Shown piece after piece: positions 47,735 through 56,775 of a stretch of DNA of 64,000 bases; positions within the stretch are counted from its first letter, which is position 1, and the number at the start of each line of letters is the position of its first letter. The stretch is from Xanthomonas fragariae (GTDB lineage: Bacteria; Pseudomonadota; Gammaproteobacteria; Xanthomonadales; Xanthomonadaceae), in the NCBI RefSeq assembly GCF_900183975.1, contig NZ_LT853882.1, positions 2,349,501 to 2,413,500 of the forward strand, read 5' to 3'. A program made the position numbers and the translations under genes. The notes beneath the pieces are model-generated. The model did not search any database. It saw nothing but the letters and a program-made list of their open reading frames with translations, and was not told the origin of the DNA.

Positions 47735-49238
47735 GTCGCCCCTGAAAAACCCCAACCACCCAACGACCGCAAGGCCTTGATGTCTTCTCCGGCGTGCCAG
47801 AACTACCAGTGTTCGCTACGCTGAAGGCTGGTTTCTTGCAATTTCCGCCCATGCGTACACGCCGTCCTGCTGCCGAGACAGACCCGCCGATGAGTTGTTT
47901 CGTTCGCGGCTGGAGAACCAGATCGATCTGCGTCATCCGCTGACGCGGCTGAGCCAACAGATGCCGTGGGCGGCGTTGGAGCAAGCACTTTCATCGCGCT
48001 TGCCGGCCACCCAGGCCGGTGGCGGTCGGCCGGCATTGCCGGTGCGGCTGATTGCCGGTTTGCTCTACCTCAAACACGCCTACGACCTGTCCGATGAAGC
48101 GGTGTGCGAGCGCTGGCTGGAGAATCCGTACTGGCAGTTCTTCACTGGCGAGGTCGTGTTCCAGACGTGTTTGCCGTGCGATGCCAGCTCGCTGACGCGC
48201 TGGCGGCAGCGCCTGGGTGAGGCCGGGATGGAAGAGCTGCTGGCGCACACCATCAACGCCGCGCATGCGATGCAAGCGGTGGACGCACGCGAGTTGTCGC
48301 GGGTGATCGTGGACACTACGGTGCAGGAAAAGGCGATCGCCTATCCGACCGACAGCCGTTTGCTGGAGGTGGCACGCAAGAAGCTGGTGTTACTGGCCAA
48401 GCGGCACGGCATCGGATTGCGGCAGAGCTACGCGCGGCAAGGCCCGGCCCTGAGCCGCAAGGCAGGTCGGTATGCGCATGCGCGCCAGTTCAAGCGGATG
48501 CGGCGCGTCCTGCGACGTCAACGCACAGTGCTGGGACGGCTCGTGCGCGACATCCAACGCAAACTCGATCAGGTAAACACCGGCGTGCGCGAGCGCATCG
48601 CTGTCTGGCTGGAACGTGCGCAACGGCTGTACACGCAGCGTCTGAAGGACAAACAAAAACTCTACGCATTGCACGCCCCGGAAGTGGAATGCATCGGCAA
48701 GGGCAAGGCGCGTCAAGCGTACGAATTCGGCGTCAAGGTCGGCATTGCGGTCACCGCCTGCAAGGGATTGGTCGTGGGTGCGCGCAGCTTCCCGGGCAAC
48801 CCGTACGACGGCGATACCTTGGCCGAGCAGCTGGAGCAGACACGCGGGTTGCTGCAGGATGTGAGCGTAGAACCGACGGTGGCGATCGTGGACCTGGGCG
48901 ATCGCGGGCGCGAGGTCGATGGCGTGCAGGTCCTGCATCGCGGCAAGGCCAAGACGCTGACGCGACGGCAATGGCGCTGGATCAAGCGACGGCAGGCGGT
49001 GGAGCCGGTGATCGGACATCTGAAAGATGACTGCCGGTTGCGTCGCTGCAGGCTGAAAGGTGCCCAAGGCGATGCGCTGCACGTGCTCGGCTGCGCCGCC
49101 GGCTACAACCTGCGCTGGCTGCTGCGCTGGATCGCGTTTTTGCGTGCCTGGATGCGGGCGATGAGATGGTCATCCTTGAGCACCGTGCCGCTGTCACCGA
49201 CGGCACTTGGCGCTTGAAGGGGATTTTTCAGGGACGAC
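47735..49238 (+). mobile_element. IS1478-like element, copy B
   Basis: The 1504-bp element starts GTCGCCCCTGAAAAACCCC and ends GGGGATTTTTCAGGGACGAC (one base different from copy A). It has the same orientation as copy A, 12.9 kb away, with xopAD between them. No target duplication is visible. Confidence 0.88.
47851..49217 (+). pseudogene. IS1478-like transposase, copy B (frameshifted near the start)
   Basis: The start MRTRRPAA matches copy A, but around 47872-47895 the sequence is one base shorter than copy A and the frame is lost. The rest is open from about 47895 and nearly identical to copy A, including VIVDTTVQEK. A product could only be made from a downstream start lacking the N-terminus. 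Confidence 0.8.
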
Positions 49239-49642
49239 CATTTAGGATTTCCACCCTGTGAGAAACGTGATTGATAATTGTAGAGTTCGCTATCACATCT
49301 TTCTGTTGCCGGACCTGTTGAGGGCTTTCTAAGCTGATCTGGCTATGGATTAAATTGCAAACGCCTATGGATTGAATTTTTTGCTGAAGAGCAACTGTCC
49401 ATTCATATTTTAGAGTTTTTGGATAGCGCCGTTATTCAATCTCGCAAGCAATAATTGATCCATAGAAATATTTTCCGCGCTAACCTTAGGGCATCTCTGA
49501 GGAGATTTAGTCACGCCGGCTAAAGTAAATAACGTGTGAAATAAAATGCCTCGCTGGCAATCGCCGATGCTAGGGCCCTCTGCGCCAATTTTGAATATCC
49601 AGCTGTAGCGGCGCGCCAAATAAACCGGAATTGACTAAATTT
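49239..49642. other. AT-rich upstream region of the autotransporter gene
   Basis: There is no gene. It is markedly AT-richer than its surroundings and probably contains the autotransporter promoter. A PIP-like TTCGC-N15-TTGCC at 49286-49310 is imperfect and lacks a spaced -10 box. Confidence 0.4.
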
Positions 49643-52363
49643 ATGAATCGCTCGCTACTCGCAACCACCATCGCATCCTGCCTCGTCCTGACCGCTTGTG
49701 GCGGCGGTGGCGGCGGCAACGTCCGCAGCGACGCGCCACAGACCACCGTGATCGCGCCGGCTCCGATCACACCTGCACCTACGATTCCGACCACGCCGGT
49801 TACGACGCCTGCGCCGCCTCGCTACCAGGGCGTGGGCAGCAATCTGCTGGTGTCGACCAATGCCGATCTAGCGCAACAGGCCGGTGCCAGGGGCCAGGGC
49901 GTGAAGCTGGCAGTGCTGGACGACAACCTGGTCACCAGCTACGCGCCGCTTGCTGGCAAGGTCGATGGATTTACCGATTACACAGCCAGTCCAGGCACGC
50001 CCGAGTCGTCGTCCAATGCCTTGCGCGGCCACGGCACGGTGGTCTCGGCACTGGTGCTGGGTTCGGCACAGGAAGGCTTCGCCGGTGGCATAGCCCCGGA
50101 CGCAGACCTGTTCTATGCGCGCATCTGTGCCGAAGATTCCTGCGGCACGCAGCAGACCCGCAGCGCAGCGGTGGATCTGGCGGCAGCCGGCGTGCGGATT
50201 GCCAACTTGTCGATCGGTGCCTCGTATGCGGATGCGGCCAGCAGTGCGAACGCTGCATTGGCGTGGAAATACGCGCTGACCCCGCTGGTGCAGGCCGATG
50301 CATTGATCGTGGCTTCCACCGGCAATGAGGGCGCGGCCGAAGCCTCTTACCCGGCGGCGGCGCCGGTGCAGGAAGCCAGCCTACGCAACAACTGGCTGGC
50401 CGTAGGCGCGATCAATATCGACAGCGCCGGCAATGCGGCCGGTTTGACCAGCTATTCCAACCATTGCGGCGCCGCTGCGCAGTGGTGCCTAGTGGCACCG
50501 GGCAGCTACACCGTGCCGGCCCTGGCGGGTACCGAGTTTCAGGGCCAGATCGCCGGCACCTCGTTCTCCACTGCCGCAGTGAGCGGCGTCGCGGCGCAGG
50601 TACTGGGCGTGTATCCGTGGATGAGCGCCTCCAACCTGCAGCAGACCTTGCTGACCACTGCGACCGATCTGGGCGACCCAGGCGTGGATGCGCTGTACGG
50701 CTGGGGCCTGGTCAATGCGGCCAAGGCGATCAAGGGTCCGGGGCAGTTTGCCAGCGCTTGGTCGGCCAACGTCGGCGCTGGCTATGACAGCACCTTCAGC
50801 AACGATATCTCCGGCACGGGCGATCTGACCAAGAGCGGCGCCGGCAAGCTCACGCTGAGCGGCAACAACACTTACACCGGCGGAACCAGCGTCAGCGACG
50901 GCGTGCTTGCACTGTCCGGCAGCCTGCGCTCTGACGTCACCGTGCTCAACTCTGCTACGTTCGAATCGCGCGGCGGCGTCATCAACGGTAATTACAGCCT
51001 GGTCAACACCACCGGTACCACCGCTCTCGAATTGGGCAAGGGCTTGATCGTCACCGGCCAAGCCAGCTTGAAGGGCAACCTGCTATTACTGCCGGAAGCG
51101 GCTGGCTACAGCGTCGGCAGCAGCGAGAAAATCGTCAAGGCCGGCAACCTGCAGGGCACCTTCGACAACGTGCAGTACGCTAACAACTTCTTCTGGACCG
51201 CTGCACTGGCCTACGACCCAACCACCGTCACCGCAACGCTGACCCGCAATTCCTCAGCTGCCAGCGCGCAAGCAGCAGGTGCCCCGCAGTCGGTGGTCAA
51301 CGGTGCGACGCAGGCCGATATGCTGGTCAAGGTGTTGGATACGCGTGTGGCCTCGGGCGATACCGACAATCTGGGCGGCTTGATCAGCGCCACCGGTTCG
51401 CTGCTGGCGGCTTCCGACGCTCAGGTTGCCGCATCGCTGCCGACCCTGGCTGGCCAGGTGCATGGTATCGAGCGCACGCTGGGCTTCCAGTCCGCACTCA
51501 ACGATGCGCGTGTTGCTGCCGATCGCCTGCCCTACCTAGCTGACACAACCACGCTGACCACCTGGATGCAGGGCAGCTACCTGGATGGTGACCTCAGCCG
51601 TACTGGCTTCGACTCGGCCGATTACACCCAGCAAGCGACAACCGTCGGTGTTGATCTGCCGATGGGCAGCGCCGGCACGATTGTCGGTGCGTCTCTGACC
51701 TCCGGTCAGGACCGCGCAAACATCGCCGCATCGGCCAGCCGCCTGCGCTCGGACCGCTATGCAATGACTGCGTATCTGTATCAGCCGGTCGGTCGGGCGT
51801 ATGTGTCGGGGATCGGTTCGTACGGCATGAGCAACGTGGAAACCGAACGCACTGTGCAGGCCGGCAGCATCGGCGAGCGCTTGCAGGATCGTCGCCACGA
51901 CACCAACTGGTCGCTGCGCGCTGAAGTCGGTCTGATGCCGCACGCGGGTCTTTCGCCGTTCGTCGCCGCAGGTGTGGTCAGCCAGACCCAGGATGCCTTC
52001 AGTGAAGCATCGGTCACTGGTCTGGGCTTGAGCGCCAACAGCGATACGCTGCGCGCCGGTTACGGTGAAGTGGGTGTGCGCGGTCATCTGGCACGCGGCA
52101 AGTGGGGCTTCGATGGCTTGATCGCCTACCGCTCGCTGCTTGGCAACCCGAACTCCGACTTCACCGCGTGGTTCACCGGTCTGCCGGAAGCGCGCTTCAA
52201 CGTTTCCGGCGAGCCGGTGTCCAAGCAGTCGGTGCGTGCTTCGGTCGGCGTGCGTTACCAGCTCAACGATGCGTTCTCCATCTACGGCAATGTGGGCGCC
52301 GAGCGCGGTCGTTCGGATGCCAACAGCATCAACGCCAATGTCGGTTTGCGCTGGCAGTTCTGA
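49643..52363 (+). CDS. Subtilisin-family autotransporter serine protease (lipoprotein signal)
   Basis: The 906-residue protein begins MNRSLLATTIASCLVLTAC with a lipobox, so Cys19 is probably lipidated; a Gly6 run and Pro/Thr linker follow. The S8 peptidase domain has catalytic D93 (VLDDN), H130 (GHGTVV) and S307 (GTSFSTAAVSG). One autotransporter-associated strand repeat (LTKSGAGKLTLSGNNTYTGG) is near residue 400. The C-terminal third is an autotransporter barrel ending LRWQF. The passenger is presumably displayed or released at the surface and cleaves extracellular proteins. A TTG at 49631 is a less likely start. Neighbours are mobile elements; all catalytic residues are present, so it looks functional. 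Confidence 0.93.
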   Translation: MNRSLLATTIASCLVLTACGGGGGGNVRSDAPQTTVIAPAPITPAPTIPTTPVTTPAPPRYQGVGSNLLVSTNADLAQQAGARGQGVKLAVLDDNLVTSYAPLAGKVDGFTDYTASPGTPESSSNALRGHGTVVSALVLGSAQEGFAGGIAPDADLFYARICAEDSCGTQQTRSAAVDLAAAGVRIANLSIGASYADAASSANAALAWKYALTPLVQADALIVASTGNEGAAEASYPAAAPVQEASLRNNWLAVGAINIDSAGNAAGLTSYSNHCGAAAQWCLVAPGSYTVPALAGTEFQGQIAGTSFSTAAVSGVAAQVLGVYPWMSASNLQQTLLTTATDLGDPGVDALYGWGLVNAAKAIKGPGQFASAWSANVGAGYDSTFSNDISGTGDLTKSGAGKLTLSGNNTYTGGTSVSDGVLALSGSLRSDVTVLNSATFESRGGVINGNYSLVNTTGTTALELGKGLIVTGQASLKGNLLLLPEAAGYSVGSSEKIVKAGNLQGTFDNVQYANNFFWTAALAYDPTTVTATLTRNSSAASAQAAGAPQSVVNGATQADMLVKVLDTRVASGDTDNLGGLISATGSLLAASDAQVAASLPTLAGQVHGIERTLGFQSALNDARVAADRLPYLADTTTLTTWMQGSYLDGDLSRTGFDSADYTQQATTVGVDLPMGSAGTIVGASLTSGQDRANIAASASRLRSDRYAMTAYLYQPVGRAYVSGIGSYGMSNVETERTVQAGSIGERLQDRRHDTNWSLRAEVGLMPHAGLSPFVAAGVVSQTQDAFSEASVTGLGLSANSDTLRAGYGEVGVRGHLARGKWGFDGLIAYRSLLGNPNSDFTAWFTGLPEARFNVSGEPVSKQSVRASVGVRYQLNDAFSIYGNVGAERGRSDANSINANVGLRWQF

Positions 52364-52405
52364 TTGCGCTTGATTCGGAGGTCATGTATCGGGTGATCGA
52401 GTGAA

Positions 52406-52440
52406 TGAAAGGCACTGGCATGCCCCGGGCCTTTTTATTC
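52406..52440 (+). terminator. Probable terminator after the autotransporter
   Basis: AAAGGC and GCCTTT can pair across a loop of about 15 nt that itself contains TGGCATGCC, and a T-rich TTTTTATT tail follows. The stem is short. Confidence 0.45.
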
Positions 52441-52534
52441 TTTACGTTGGAACGGGAACCTGATTGCAGGGATCAGCTTGCACTGGAACGTCCGCCGCAA
52501 TGGCCGCACACGAACGATACGAAGGTCTATCCAG

Positions 52535-52732
52535 GCTATGGGCCTGGTGCCGGCGATGCTGGCCACTGGTTCGGGCAGCGATGTGCAGCGCCCGTTGGCC
52601 ACGGTGGCGATCGGCGGACTGGTCACTGCCACCGTGGCCACCGTGCTTACGCTGATCCTGTTGCCATCGTTGTACTGCCTGGTGCAAGCCTTCGTCGCCT
52701 GGTTTCAGCCCCACCAGGAGCATGTTGCATAA
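52535..52732 (+). pseudogene. 3' scrap of an RND heavy-metal efflux pump gene (CusA/CzcA type)
   Basis: [20 protein letters not shown] and [28 protein letters not shown] match the last membrane helices of CusA/CzcA-family pumps. Only about 65 C-terminal codons remain; everything upstream is missing. It lies between the autotransporter and an IS3 element. Confidence 0.75.
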
Positions 52733-52815
52733 GCCGGTTTCCTGCTTGCCGGTTGGCCGTTGTAGTGACAGCGTTTGTCGGCGCGACGTCCCCCCGCCCT
52801 GAGTAGCGGCCGGGT

Positions 52816-53684
52816 TTAGAGTCCGGGCCTGATGATATCGGTGTTTGCCAGATGTTGGGCATAAGCGGCCGGCGTCATGCCGCCGATTGCTTTCTTGGGT
52901 CGGTCCTCGTTGTATTCGCGTCGCCAACGTTCGATCTCGGTGCGTGCATGCAGCAGTGTTGGGAACCAGTGCTCGTTGAGGCATTCGTCGCGTAGTCGGC
53001 CGTTGAACGATTCGACGTAGGCGTTCTGGTTCGGTTTGCCCGGCTGGATGAGCCGTAGCTGCACACCACGGGCGTGCGCCCAGGCGACCATCGCCCTGCC
53101 GCAAAACTCCTTGCCGTTGTGCCCCGAGGGCAGGCTTCGCGCTCGGTACGGATGACTTGCGGCAAACCGCGACTGTCCGCCAGCCGATCCAGCACCCGCG
53201 TCACGCCGTGGCCGGAGATCGCGCGTTCCACCTCGATGGCGACCGCTTCGTGGGTTGCGTCGTCCACGATCACCAGACACTTGATCGCCCTGCCTTCGGC
53301 AGTGCGGTCGAACACGAAGTCCATCGACCACACCTGGTTGGCTCGCAATGGCCGCAGCAGCGGCTGACGCTCGCCCACTGGCACTTTCTTGCGCTTGCGG
53401 CGCCGGACCTGCAACTGCTTTTCGCGGTACAGCCGCTCCACACGCTTGTAGTTCACGATGCGGCCTTCCTGTCGCAGTTTGAGATAGATCATCCCCACGC
53501 CATAGCGGCGATGACGATGCGCCAACGCACAGATGCGCTCACGCAATTCGATGTTGCGATCTTCGCGCGGGCAGTAGTGCAACTCACTGGCGCTCATGCC
53601 GATCGCGGCCAACGCGCGACGCTCGCTGGCACCGCACCCGATCCACTCGCGCACCAGCGCACGACGCGCCGGTGCGCTCACCAC
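52816..53684 (-). pseudogene. IS3-family transposase OrfB, broken by a 23-bp insertion
   Basis: The first part (residues 1-190: HTH_21-like [32 protein letters not shown] with the first catalytic Asp) ends at QVIRT. A 23-bp insertion near 53107-53144 then interrupts the expected DNGKEF motif. The rest ([37 protein letters not shown], ending DIIRPGL) is in another frame. The second catalytic Asp region is damaged, so the element cannot make full transposase. Confidence 0.85.
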
Positions 53685-53947
53685 TTTTTTCGCAGCGCAT
53701 CCTTGATCAGGTCGTTCTCGAACAGCTGCTCGGCCAACAACTTCTTCAGCCGCGCGTTTTCGGACTCAAGGTCCTTGAGTCGCTTGGCATCGGGCACGCT
53801 CATCCCGCCGAACTTGCTGCGCCACAGGCAGTACGAGGCCTCACTGAAGCCATGGCGCCGGCACAGGTCTTTGATCGCCACGCCTGCTTCGGCCTCACGC
53901 AGGAAGCCAATGATCTGCTCTTCGGTAAAACGCTTCTTCACGTCCAA
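53678..53947 (-). CDS. IS3-family transposase OrfA
   Basis: The 89-residue protein begins MDVKKRFTEEQIIGFLREAE, with a helix-turn-helix (IKDLCRRHGFSEASYCLWRS) and a C-terminal leucine zipper (LESENARLKKLLAEQLFEND). It overlaps OrfB by 7 bp; OrfAB is normally made by frameshifting. Confidence 0.9.
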   Translation of the reverse strand: MDVKKRFTEEQIIGFLREAEAGVAIKDLCRRHGFSEASYCLWRSKFGGMSVPDAKRLKDLESENARLKKLLAEQLFENDLIKDALRKKW

Positions 53948-54009
53948 TCTCCTCGGGGTAGGGAATTGGACTCCAAACTGAGGCGCTACTCAAAATCGGG
54001 GGGACGTCG

Positions 54010-54622
54010 CACTCGTACTTTGCCAAGTGGAGCGAGTGCGACGATGAAGGAGTGAGCCTGCTGGAGCGGGCGCTCAAAAAATCAGGTTGGCGTGGCCCGC
54101 CAGAAACAGGAGCGCAACATCTTCAGCAGGTTCTTGATCGTGGACGCGCAGAGCGTCAAGAACACGGACACAGCCGGGCAAAAGGGATATGACGCGGGCA
54201 AAAAGGTGTCGGGCATCAAGCGGCATATCACTGTTGATACCCAGGGGTTGCTCCATGCCATCGCGGTGACGACGGCGGAGGTGACCGACCGCAAAGGTGC
54301 GCTGCAGGCGCTGGAGCGCTGTCAGTCAAACTTGACGCATGTACAAAGCCTGCTGTGCGACAGTGGTTACACCGGAGTACCGTTTGCCGAAGGCGTGCGA
54401 GAGATTCTAGGCGAGCAGCTCACGGTGCAGATTGCCAAGCGCAGCGAACTGCACACCTTCAAGGTCATGCCCAAGCGCTGGATCGTCGAGCGCAGTTTTA
54501 CCTGGCTGGAGAAAAACCGAAGGCTGTGGAAGAACTGCGAGCGCAAACTCAACACCAGCTTGCAGTTCATCCATCTGGCCTTCTTGGCGCTTCTACTCAA
54601 AAGATCGTGAACAGGCTCTCAG
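54010..54622 (+). pseudogene. 3' remnant of another IS5-family transposase and its right end
   Basis: AKWSECDDEGVSLLERALKK in one frame, then FLIVDAQSVKNTDTAGQKGY, SGIKRHITVDTQGLLHAIAV and MPKRWIVERSFTWLEKNRRL (frame 54092-54610) form the C-terminal two-thirds of a two-frame IS5-family transposase. The 5' part is missing where the IS3 element ends. The right end of the IS is near 54622 (GAACAGGCTCTC). Confidence 0.8.
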
Positions 54623-54802
54623 AGGCCAGGCCCAATGCCGGCCACGCCCGACTGGCGGTTGCCCGGCAGTTTGTTAGTCGTTCTCAGAATGCGCTAGCGG
54701 TACGGGATGGGTGACCGCGTGGAGCACGTTTTCTGCCGGTCCTCAGGTCTGCAACCCGGCTGCCGCTCAGCGGATTGCGGCGTGCGTTTGTGCAGATCCT
54801 CT

Positions 54803-55390
54803 TTAGCGTGGAAGCAAGCTGTAACTGACATCGACTAATGGAGTAAGTTGTGATGTGTCCGGATCGTAGAGCATGGATGGCTGGCAGCTATGGCCAGTAA
54901 GTTCGATCTGCCCACCCACGCGTAAGTGCTGCTGATAAAGCTGTGGAGGGTAGTTAATTGCAATAAACCACCGTTGTTGAGGAGCAAGCGCTCCATAAAC
55001 ATCTGCGGGTAACATTCTTTCCACAAAAGATTGCTGTTCAGCAGTAAGTGTTGGCTCCGGATCGCTCATGCCTCCGGCTTCTGGCGGCCTCGATAGATCG
55101 CGCAAATAATCTGCGGCGTCAACGAGTTGCCCTTCTGGAATGGAGCTGGACTGTGCTCGTTCTTCTAAAACGTTAAGTAATCTCAAAGCTCGGCGACGCG
55201 TTAAGTTGGTGTGGCGTGGTGAGGTACTTACTCGCCTGGCGGGAAGATCGGCAAGGATGCCATCGGCCTGCGCGTTCAACCGAGCGGTCCTTTCCTGTGC
55301 CGTCTGAGGGCACGCAGGCTCATCGGATGAACTGTAGTCGTCGTCCGAGGGATGGGCAGAATGAGAAGAGCTGATTGAATTGGGGCGCAT
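54803..55390 (-). CDS. Unrecognised protein, candidate HrpX-controlled type III effector
   Basis: The 195-residue protein begins MRPNSISSSHSAHPSDDDYS. The first 50 residues are Ser/Asp/Pro-rich with few hydrophobics, as type III secretion signals tend to be. A basic helical middle (RHTNLTRRRALRLLNVLEER) leads to a compact C-terminal part (TAEQQSFVERMLPADVYGAL, APQQRWFIAINYPPQL, VGGQIELTGHSCQPSMLYDP). I do not recognise the family and see no enzyme motif. An AGGGA site precedes the ATG at 55390. A perfect PIP box and spaced -10 box lie upstream. It stands alone between transposon debris, consistent with horizontal acquisition. Confidence 0.75.
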   Translation of the reverse strand: MRPNSISSSHSAHPSDDDYSSSDEPACPQTAQERTARLNAQADGILADLPARRVSTSPRHTNLTRRRALRLLNVLEERAQSSSIPEGQLVDAADYLRDLSRPPEAGGMSDPEPTLTAEQQSFVERMLPADVYGALAPQQRWFIAINYPPQLYQQHLRVGGQIELTGHSCQPSMLYDPDTSQLTPLVDVSYSLLPR

Positions 55391-55418
55391 TGCAAGCTTC
55401 CCTGGATTGAATGTAACC

Positions 55419-55424
55419 AGATTA
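55419..55424 (-). promoter_or_regulatory. -10 box of the PIP-box promoter
   Basis: TAATCT on the - strand fits YANNNT exactly and lies 30 bp downstream of the PIP box, the spacing known for HrpX promoters. Confidence 0.8.
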
Positions 55425-55454
55425 GCCGTCAGCGGTGTGTGCAACCTCGCATGA

Positions 55455-55479
55455 GCGAACCATGGTGAACGAAAACGAA
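55455..55479 (-). promoter_or_regulatory. Perfect PIP box (HrpX binding site)
   Basis: TTCGT-N15-TTCGC on the - strand matches the consensus TTCGB-N15-TTCGB at every position. It is 65 bp upstream of the ATG at 55390. Confidence 0.88.
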
Positions 55480-55603
55480 TACAGCTGCTTTCGAGACTCC
55501 GCAGCGTGCTTGTGCATCAACAGGGATATGCCAGGGCACAGGTGAAGTCGAGGGCAGGATAGGAATTCGTGCGAAAACCGCCATTTCTCCGGCACCCCAT
55601 TAA

Positions 55604-56470
55604 GAGCGTCTAACAAAACCCCTTGAATCTTGTCTCGCCGGTGGCAAAATTGCGGACATGACACGTCGCAAAGAGATCCCCATTGCGCTGTGGAAGCGCA
55701 TCGAGCCGCTGATTCCGCAAGTGAAGCGTTCGCCCAAAGGTGGACGGCCGCGTATCAGTGATCAGCAAGCCCTCAACGGCATCGTCTATGTCCTGCGCAC
55801 GGGCGTGCCGTGGGAAGGACCTGCCTATGGAGCTGGGCTACGGCAGCGGCATGACCTGCTGGCGCCGGTTGCGTGATTGGCAGGCCGCCGGTGTGTGGCA
55901 TCGTCTGCATCAGGTGTTGCTGGCCGAGCTACGTCGCGCTCAGACGCTGGACCTGAGCCGAGCTGGTCTGGACGCCGCTAGCGTAGCCTCCCCCCGGGGG
56001 GCCCATATACCGGGCCGAACCCGACCGATCGCGGCAAACTCGGCAGCAAACGGCATCTGATCGTCGATCGCAACGGCATCCCCTCGGCGGTGTGCGTCAC
56101 AGGCGCCAATCGGCACGACTCGGTCGTGTTCGAGGAGTTGATCGACGCCTTGCCGCCAATTGGTGGCAAACCAGGGCGCCCGCGACGTTGGCCAGACAAA
56201 TTGCACGCCGACAAGGCTTACGACATCGACCGCTGTCGCGCCTTCCTCAAGCAGCGCGGCATCATTGCGCGGATCGCACGCAAGGGGATCGCGCGCAACG
56301 ACCGGTTGGGCCGTCATCGCTGGGTCGTCAAGCGCACCCATGCCTGGTTCGCAGGCATGGGCAAACTGCGCATCCGCTTTGAACGCCGCATCGATCTCCA
56401 CTTGGCGTTGCTCTCGCTTGCTTGCTCCATCATCTGCTTACGGCTTCTTCCTGGGTTTTGTTAGACGCTC
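55604..56470 (+). mobile_element. IS5-family element with two-frame transposase, copy 2
   Basis: The 867-bp element has ends GAGCGTCTAACAAAACCCC and the reverse, flanked by TAA on both sides (55601-55603, 56471-56473). It is nearly identical to 46866-47731 in inverted orientation, so the 7.9 kb between them can flip by recombination. Confidence 0.9.
55658..56464 (+). pseudogene. Transposase of IS5-family copy 2 (frameshifted)
   Basis: MTRRKEIPIALWKRIEPLIP and ALNGIVYVLRTGVPWE are intact. An extra G follows (GGGAAGGACC, where copy 1 has GGGAAGACC), after which the protein continues in another frame (DLPMELGYGSGMTCWRRLRD to LDAASVAS). The second part (VTGANRHDSVVFEELIDALP to LLPGFC) is in the -1 frame past a C6G6 run. 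Copies 1 and 2 therefore carry different single-base defects in the first ORF. Confidence 0.8.
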
Positions 56471-56473
56471 TAA

Positions 56474-56775
56474 ATGCGAACGTGATAGCAAGTTTTGCAA
56501 GGGAATTTCCATCACTGTCTCGGCTCGCAGTCAGGTTCAAAGTTGCGGTACCTGATGCGCTGGCGACGTGGGATTGGTGGCCGTGTTTAGCACGATTCCC
56601 TGCCGCCCCTCGTTCCCGGGTTTTGCTGGCCGCTTAGCTCAACACCGCTCGCGACGTGTCGCAAGCAGCCCGAACTGCAGGTATCGCTCAGTGGCTCGCT
56701 TATCGATTCGACAGGAGCGCCGACGCTTCAAGCTGATCGCAAGACGCCTGCGTGTGACATCTTGCACGCAACCAT
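56474..56775. other. Gene-free stretch after IS copy 2
   Basis: No gene is visible. It contains GATTCCCTGCCGCCCCTC (56594-56611), a variant of the 18-bp repeat flanking xopAD. Confidence 0.4.

Larger units (their letters stand above)
52784..54009 (-). mobile_element. IS3-family element (defective)
   Basis: Ends CGACGTCCCCCCG and, inverted, CGGGGGGACGTCG bound two transposase genes read on the - strand. No target duplication is visible, and exact ends are approximate. OrfA and OrfB resemble the IS407-type branch of IS3. Confidence 0.75.

Noticed and set aside
49286..49310. PIP-like TTCGC-N15-TTGCC before the autotransporter gene
   Set aside because: The second half is not TTCGB, there is no -10 box 30-32 bp downstream, and it is over 330 bp from the start codon.
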